17,590 nucleotides of DNA, taken from positions 1-17,590 of the forward strand of contig JBFFSQ010000044.1 in assembly GCA_041572275.1 (NCBI GenBank), in the 5' to 3' direction. The notes below the pieces were generated by a model. It was not told the origin of the DNA and searched no databases. It was given only the letters and a program-made list of their open reading frames with translations. The stretch is from JBFFSQ01 sp041572275 (GTDB lineage Bacteria; Pseudomonadota; Gammaproteobacteria; SZUA-229). Shown here in pieces: positions 14,736 to 17,590 of the stretch; position 1 is the stretch's first letter; the number at the start of each line of letters is the position of its first letter. Made by a program: the position numbers and the translations under genes.

Positions 14736-16093
14736 AACTGGTTATTACTTGTTGCTGTGTTGCTGGGCCACATGCTACGGATGACTACGATAAGGAATAA
14801 CACACCACCAATAATTGAAATTAGTCCACCAAAACCCATGAGTGCCATTCCAGCAATTTCTGGGAGATTATCCAGATTCTGTGCTGCTCCCGCCGTCTTT
14901 CTTTGAACTCCATAACCCCCAGACCAGGCTAGTCCGATTATATGCATTAGTTGTCCACCGCCATAAATATATGGTTGAACTTGAGCTGACTTCCATGTTG
15001 GTTTGATATAGCCCAATCTAGGTAATAAATAATAGGTTACCCCCATAAAGGCGAGCGTTACGCCGACTATTGAGCCATGATAATGAGCGGGAATTACAAC
15101 ATTTATGCCATGAATTAAAAAACCAATAATCCCACCAGTGGCAAATAGTGTGATCGAAGCGAGGAGGGCGGCTTTTGCTGCTGAGGTTTCTGCAACAGCT
15201 GGTACTTTATTGGTTTGTAATAGGTACCACATGCTTATTATACCCAGGGGTAGGGATACAAGACCGCCATATTTCATAAAATTTGTAAATGCATGGTGGT
15301 GTTCTGTAGTTACAATCTCGAAATTAGAATAAATATAAAACACATAAATAAGTGGTAACAGCAGAAGGGTAAATAACCACCGGATATGCTTATTATCTGC
15401 CTGGATATGACCACCGGTATAGTTGATGATCAGTAGCCAGGAGAACAGTAAAAATGTTGTATGGGTATACTGAAGAATGTGGCCGCTTCCCCAGAATAGA
15501 AATTCGTAATAGTTTGTAGCCTCCAGCCCTTGAGGTATACCAAGCCATGAAAAAAAGAAGGCTATAGCACTAGATGCACTGAATATGGCTGCCACATAAG
15601 CGGCGACTTGAAAGATGTTTGAGTCTTTACCTGGAAACAGAATGAGTACACGTAAAGTCTGCAACAATAGGCCAGTGGAAAAAATGGCAATACCAGTTAA
15701 AAACAGAGGGTGTTGTAATACGGGGATATAGTTATTAATTAAAGGTTTAGCTGATGAGTTAAAAGGAGAAATGATAATCAGAGCCGTGCCGATAATTGCA
15801 CAGCTTAATGCTAATCTCTCAATAGTGATGAATTTACCTTGAGCATAAATACTCCAAAATAAACCAGCAAAAGACATAAACCAGATTAGTACTGATAAGT
15901 TAACATGAACAACAAGTGCGGTATGAAAAAAATCTAGCCATGGAATAATGTTCTGGATAACTGGCGTACGGGAAAAGACAAGAAGTATTGAGAAAAAACC
16001 TGCAGCTATCAGAGAGGCAATTGCTAGTTTTAACCAGATCGTAACAAAGTTATCGTTTTTATTAATGTTGAGGGCTAAACTTTGGCTATTCAA
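14732..16093 (-). CDS. Stand-alone heme-copper oxidase subunit I, CcoN/NorB-like
   Basis: A 453-residue polytopic membrane protein (about 12 helices) of the heme-copper oxidoreductase superfamily. All six superfamily His are identifiable: His63 in V-V-H-V-N-L-S-V-L (low-spin heme), His205 in G-S-G-H-I-L-Q-Y, a His pair among His265-267, and His337 and His339 in P-A-H-Y-H-G. The H-V-N-L and H-G-x-x-x-G-x-x-L-x-x-M-G contexts resemble CcoN and NorB more than aa3 subunit I. Tyr209 sits four residues after His205, as in the oxygen-reductase cross-link, with Gln208 before it. No subunit II or c-type cytochrome gene is adjacent. The only in-frame start is TTG; an in-frame stop lies 15 bases upstream of it and the first internal Met is near residue 73. 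It could reduce O2 or NO; this cannot be decided here. Confidence 0.85.
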   Translation of the reverse strand: MNSQSLALNINKNDNFVTIWLKLAIASLIAAGFFSILLVFSRTPVIQNIIPWLDFFHTALVVHVNLSVLIWFMSFAGLFWSIYAQGKFITIERLALSCAIIGTALIIISPFNSSAKPLINNYIPVLQHPLFLTGIAIFSTGLLLQTLRVLILFPGKDSNIFQVAAYVAAIFSASSAIAFFFSWLGIPQGLEATNYYEFLFWGSGHILQYTHTTFLLFSWLLIINYTGGHIQADNKHIRWLFTLLLLPLIYVFYIYSNFEIVTTEHHHAFTNFMKYGGLVSLPLGIISMWYLLQTNKVPAVAETSAAKAALLASITLFATGGIIGFLIHGINVVIPAHYHGSIVGVTLAFMGVTYYLLPRLGYIKPTWKSAQVQPYIYGGGQLMHIIGLAWSGGYGVQRKTAGAAQNLDNLPEIAGMALMGFGGLISIIGGVLFLIVVIRSMWPSNTATSNNQF

Positions 16094-16131
16094 TACTGAA
16101 ACCGCTTAAAATTTCTACTAAGCAGAAGTCT

Positions 16132-16137
16132 AGTATA
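16132..16137 (-). promoter_or_regulatory. Candidate -10 box for the lone subunit I gene
   Basis: On the minus strand this reads TATACT, about 38 bases before the TTG start at 16093. It lies downstream of a terminator-like hairpin on the same strand, which supports an independent promoter here. The -35 region is only a T-rich match. Confidence 0.4.
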
Positions 16138-16150
16138 AAAATTAGTAGAT

Positions 16151-16188
16151 ATAAATAAAAAAGCCGAATATCGTAAAATAATCGGCTT
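16151..16188 (-). terminator. Rho-independent terminator for the small minus-strand genes
   Basis: On the minus strand a 7-base-pair stem (AAGCCGA / TCGGCTT, at 16182-16188 and 16161-16167) with a 14-base loop runs into TTTTTATTTAT. It lies 40 bases after the stop of the small gene at 16228 and before the lone subunit I gene, so it probably separates the two transcripts. Confidence 0.78.
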
Positions 16189-16227
16189 GGAAGAGAATAT
16201 TAGCATCCTGCTAAATATTTATTATAT

Positions 16228-16416
16228 TTATTCGATGTTTAGACCTACTACCAGACCCATTGTGTTTAGCTCGGCATGTAAGTACAGGTCGTCATTATTA
16301 TTGTCTTGATCAATTGTATTTGTTTCTGAAGATGTTGGCCAGGTGAGTAATTCACGAATATAGTCACAACGTTTACATTGGTTAGATTCAGTGGAATGTT
16401 GTAATTCTACATTCAT
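16228..16416 (-). CDS. Small protein of unknown function (62 aa, C-x-x-C)
   Basis: Not recognised. The 62-residue acidic, soluble protein has a C-K-R-C pair at 14-17, a short helix-like Y-I-R-E-L-L-T-W, a low-complexity acidic linker rich in Asn and Asp, and a likely beta-hairpin at the end (L-Y-L-H-A-E-L-N-T-M-G-L-V-V-G-L-N-I-E). GAGAGG sits 7 bases before the ATG, and a terminator follows, so it is probably a real gene. Its C-terminal half resembles that of the small gene at 16842-17039, suggesting a shared family. The C-x-x-C could bind metal or be redox-active; that is speculation. Confidence 0.65.
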   Translation of the reverse strand: MNVELQHSTESNQCKRCDYIRELLTWPTSSETNTIDQDNNNDDLYLHAELNTMGLVVGLNIE

Positions 16417-16543
16417 GCATAAGCCTCTCAGGTCATGGATATTAACTTGAAGGTTAATTTAGCATCAATGTATTAGATATGAATTAGGAATAATTCCTGT
16501 TTTTCTTCTGATCCATCAGGCGACCTTGTTTCAGACCCGCTCA

Positions 16544-16717
16544 CTATTGATTATGCTTTCCATCATTATTTGAATTGAAAGTAATGATCATCAGCAATGT
16601 TATTGAAAACAGAGCAGCAAAGCTGATAGTCGTCATCATTGAAGGACTAATGATGATCATGGTTAATAGGAATAATAGGGTAACTGCGTAAAAGCTGTTT
16701 TTAATGAATCTAAGCAT
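16544..16717 (-). CDS. Small two-helix membrane protein, unknown function (57 aa)
   Basis: An ORF of 57 residues between two other small minus-strand genes. It has a short basic N-terminus (M-L-R-F-I-K-N-S), two hydrophobic stretches (about 9-23 and 28-46) split around S-P-S, and a polar tail (N-S-N-N-D-G-K-H-N-Q). TTAGG lies about 9 bases before the ATG. Positive N-terminus, dense hydrophobicity and a hydrophilic end are what a genuine small membrane protein shows, but an AT-rich chance ORF is not excluded. No family is recognised. Confidence 0.45.
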   Translation of the reverse strand: MLRFIKNSFYAVTLLFLLTMIIISPSMMTTISFAALFSITLLMIITFNSNNDGKHNQ

Positions 16718-16841
16718 TCTACTGGCCTAATTTTATGTTAATTTTAGAATCGCATAACAAGGCAGAGATTACTTTTAAATAGGTCTCAAATGGATCACGT
16801 GTAATTTCTAGAATTTAACCAAATCCAGTTGATACTATATG

Positions 16842-17039
16842 TTATGTCTTGCTAGTTGGTACGAGTTCTAAGTCAGTCACATTACCGGTTTTGTCGACTT
16901 TAATCTCAAGCTCAATCTCAGAATCAGCATCTTCAGGTTTTGATTGCGTGTCGAAAATCGTATACAACAATTCATGTAAATGATTATTTACACATGATGG
17001 ATTGGTAGTCGGTTGATTCTTTTTAGTATTAGATTGCAT
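16842..17039 (-). CDS. Small protein of unknown function (65 aa, beta-hairpin end)
   Basis: Not recognised. Starting from the ATG at 17039 it has 65 residues: a polar N-terminus, H-L-H-E-L-L-Y-T-I, an acidic spacer (E-D-A-D-S-E) and a hairpin-like end, I-E-L-E-I-K-V-D-K-T-G-N-V-T-D-L-E-L-V. A TTG at 17054 in the same frame would add five residues. Neither start has a good ribosome-binding site, which lowers confidence. The x-E-L-L helix, acidic linker and final hairpin with a central Gly parallel the protein encoded at 16228-16416. Confidence 0.55.
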   Translation of the reverse strand: MQSNTKKNQPTTNPSCVNNHLHELLYTIFDTQSKPEDADSEIELEIKVDKTGNVTDLELVPTSKT

Positions 17040-17045
17040 GAGAGC

Positions 17046-17128
17046 GATAACCAATTGAGTTAATAAGTAGTCATCCTGACAGTTAATGAATACTGTGTAG
17101 TGCTGGATGTTTGAATTAATTGGTTATC
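17046..17128. repeat. 11-bp inverted repeat upstream of the small gene
   Basis: GATAACCAATT at 17046-17056 is repeated exactly in reverse complement, AATTGGTTATC, at 17118-17128, with 61 bases between. The pair flanks what should be the promoter and leader of the minus-strand gene at 16842-17039. It may be two operator half-sites or a leader hairpin; chance pairing in AT-rich DNA is also possible. Confidence 0.45.
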
Positions 17129-17179
17129 ATTTGGATATGAACACAGTACAAATACATAATACTTTAAAGCACCATGATT

Positions 17180-17199
17180 TATGTGAAGGTAATCACATA
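17180..17199. promoter_or_regulatory. CRP/Vfr-type binding site candidate
   Basis: TATGTGA-AGGTAA-TCACATA is a perfect 7-base inverted repeat with 6-base spacing, and fits the CRP core TGTGA-N6-TCACA without mismatch. It lies 140 bases upstream of the small minus-strand gene and 320 bases upstream of the plus-strand gene at the window end, so either may be the target. Confidence 0.65.
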
Positions 17200-17359
17200 T
17201 TGATCATTGTTGCTTGTTATAGGTGTTATACCCAATCAAGGTAACAATACTTGCGTATGTAGGTAGGGTATGACAATTAAGATGGATATGATAACTATTT
17301 AACATAATATACATTATGCGTATATTGAAGTTTTCCAACAGATATACTCGGGAGACAAA

Positions 17360-17404
17360 ATGACAATCATTAACATGATTAGTTTGATTAAGTATATTTT
17401 GTAA
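17360..17404 (+). CDS. Possible 14-residue leader ORF
   Basis: A very short frame, M-T-I-I-N-M-I-S-L-I-K-Y-I-L then TAA, with GGGAG 7 bases before the ATG. The good ribosome-binding site is the only argument for translation. It precedes the partial gene at 17519 by 114 bases and could be a leader peptide, or chance. Confidence 0.2.
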   Translation: MTIINMISLIKYIL

Positions 17405-17518
17405 GTCACTGTTAATTATTAATATATTATTCTAACTATGTTCTGATTTTATAGCTGTTGGCATTATCCACTGCAACAGAGGATAATTCATACCTTTATC
17501 ATTATGTCATTTAATTAG

Positions 17519-17590
17519 ATGTTGTTATCAGATTTACACATACCCGAACGCTCAGCTTCCGTTGCTTTGGGACAGCTGTATGGCTGTGGC
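17519..17590 (+). CDS. 5' end of a gene cut by the window edge, possibly mfd
   Basis: An ATG begins an open frame that runs to the last base (24 codons), with a stop directly upstream, so this is the first possible start. The visible residues include H-I-P-E-R-S-A-S-V-A-L-G-Q-L-Y-G-C-G. The L-G-Q-L-Y-G-x-x ending resembles the N-terminus of transcription-repair coupling factor Mfd, but the stretch is far too short to be sure. No strong ribosome-binding site is seen. Confidence 0.35.
   Translation, partial: MLLSDLHIPERSASVALGQLYGCG

Larger units (their letters stand above)
17055..17518. other. Gene-poor intergenic region near the window end
   Basis: These AT-rich 464 bases have no ORF of meaningful size. 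They contain one arm of an 11-bp inverted repeat, a perfect CRP-type palindrome at 17180-17199 next to a TGATCA, and a 14-codon plus-strand frame at 17360-17404 with a GGGAG ribosome-binding site. It probably serves as a divergent promoter region between the small minus-strand gene and the plus-strand gene beginning at 17519. Confidence 0.55.

Noticed and set aside
16301..16320. TTGATCAATTG palindrome seen as another FNR or partition-type site
   Set aside because: It lies inside a likely coding region and lacks the 4-base centre needed for an FNR box; short TGATCA palindromes are common in AT-rich DNA.
16481..16503. Small hairpin GAATTA-GGAA-TAATTC followed by Ts, as a plus-strand terminator
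   Set aside because: The stem is six base pairs of mostly A-T, and no plus-strand gene ends nearby.
1..17590. CRISPR arrays, insertion sequences, phage or tRNA genes
   Set aside because: No regularly spaced direct repeats, transposase or integrase motifs, target duplications or cloverleaf sequences were found on reading.

Overview
The window looks like chromosomal DNA of a fairly AT-rich gammaproteobacterium. This rests on gene order: tgt-yajC-secD-secF, then an aa3/caa3-type cytochrome c oxidase locus arranged coxB-coxA-small membrane protein-ctaG-coxC-(DUF2909, reversed)-SURF1-SCO-like-ctaA-ctaB, as in Pseudomonas and relatives. The genus cannot be fixed from sequence alone. No tRNA, rRNA, insertion sequence, phage gene or CRISPR array was seen.

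Layout. (1) 161-4505, plus strand: tRNA-guanine transglycosylase and the accessory Sec translocon genes yajC, secD and secF, closed by a strong hairpin terminator. (2) 4568-5762, minus strand: a GNAT acetyltransferase and a full SCO1/SenC copper chaperone. (3) 5763-6185: a divergent control region with three clustered dyads, one resembling an FNR/ANR box. (4) 6186-14226: oxidase subunits II (with a fused cytochrome c domain), I and III, the copper chaperone Cox11/CtaG, SURF1, a second SCO-like thioredoxin-fold protein without the usual copper-binding His, and the heme A pathway (CtaB makes heme O, CtaA converts it to heme A). Together these supply structural subunits, CuA/CuB metallation and heme A. 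(5) 14227-16093: a non-coding stretch with a dyad, a 63-residue HIG1-like protein, and a convergent, apparently stand-alone heme-copper oxidase subunit I of CcoN/NorB type. (6) 16151-17590: three tiny minus-strand genes, two sharing a C-terminal pattern, a perfect CRP-type palindrome, and the first 24 codons of a plus-strand gene.

The most interesting points are as follows. The main oxidase appears to lack the K proton channel: the Lys of subunit I is Met, the nearby Thr is Ile, and the channel-entry Glu of subunit II is absent, while the D-channel and all metal ligands remain. A lone heme-copper oxidase subunit I with an H-I-L-Q-Y active-site motif sits tail-to-tail with a HIG1-like protein. 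Next to it is a cluster of undescribed tiny proteins (57-65 residues) near a CRP-like site. All family assignments come from reading the sequence and from recalled family motifs; no database search was run.
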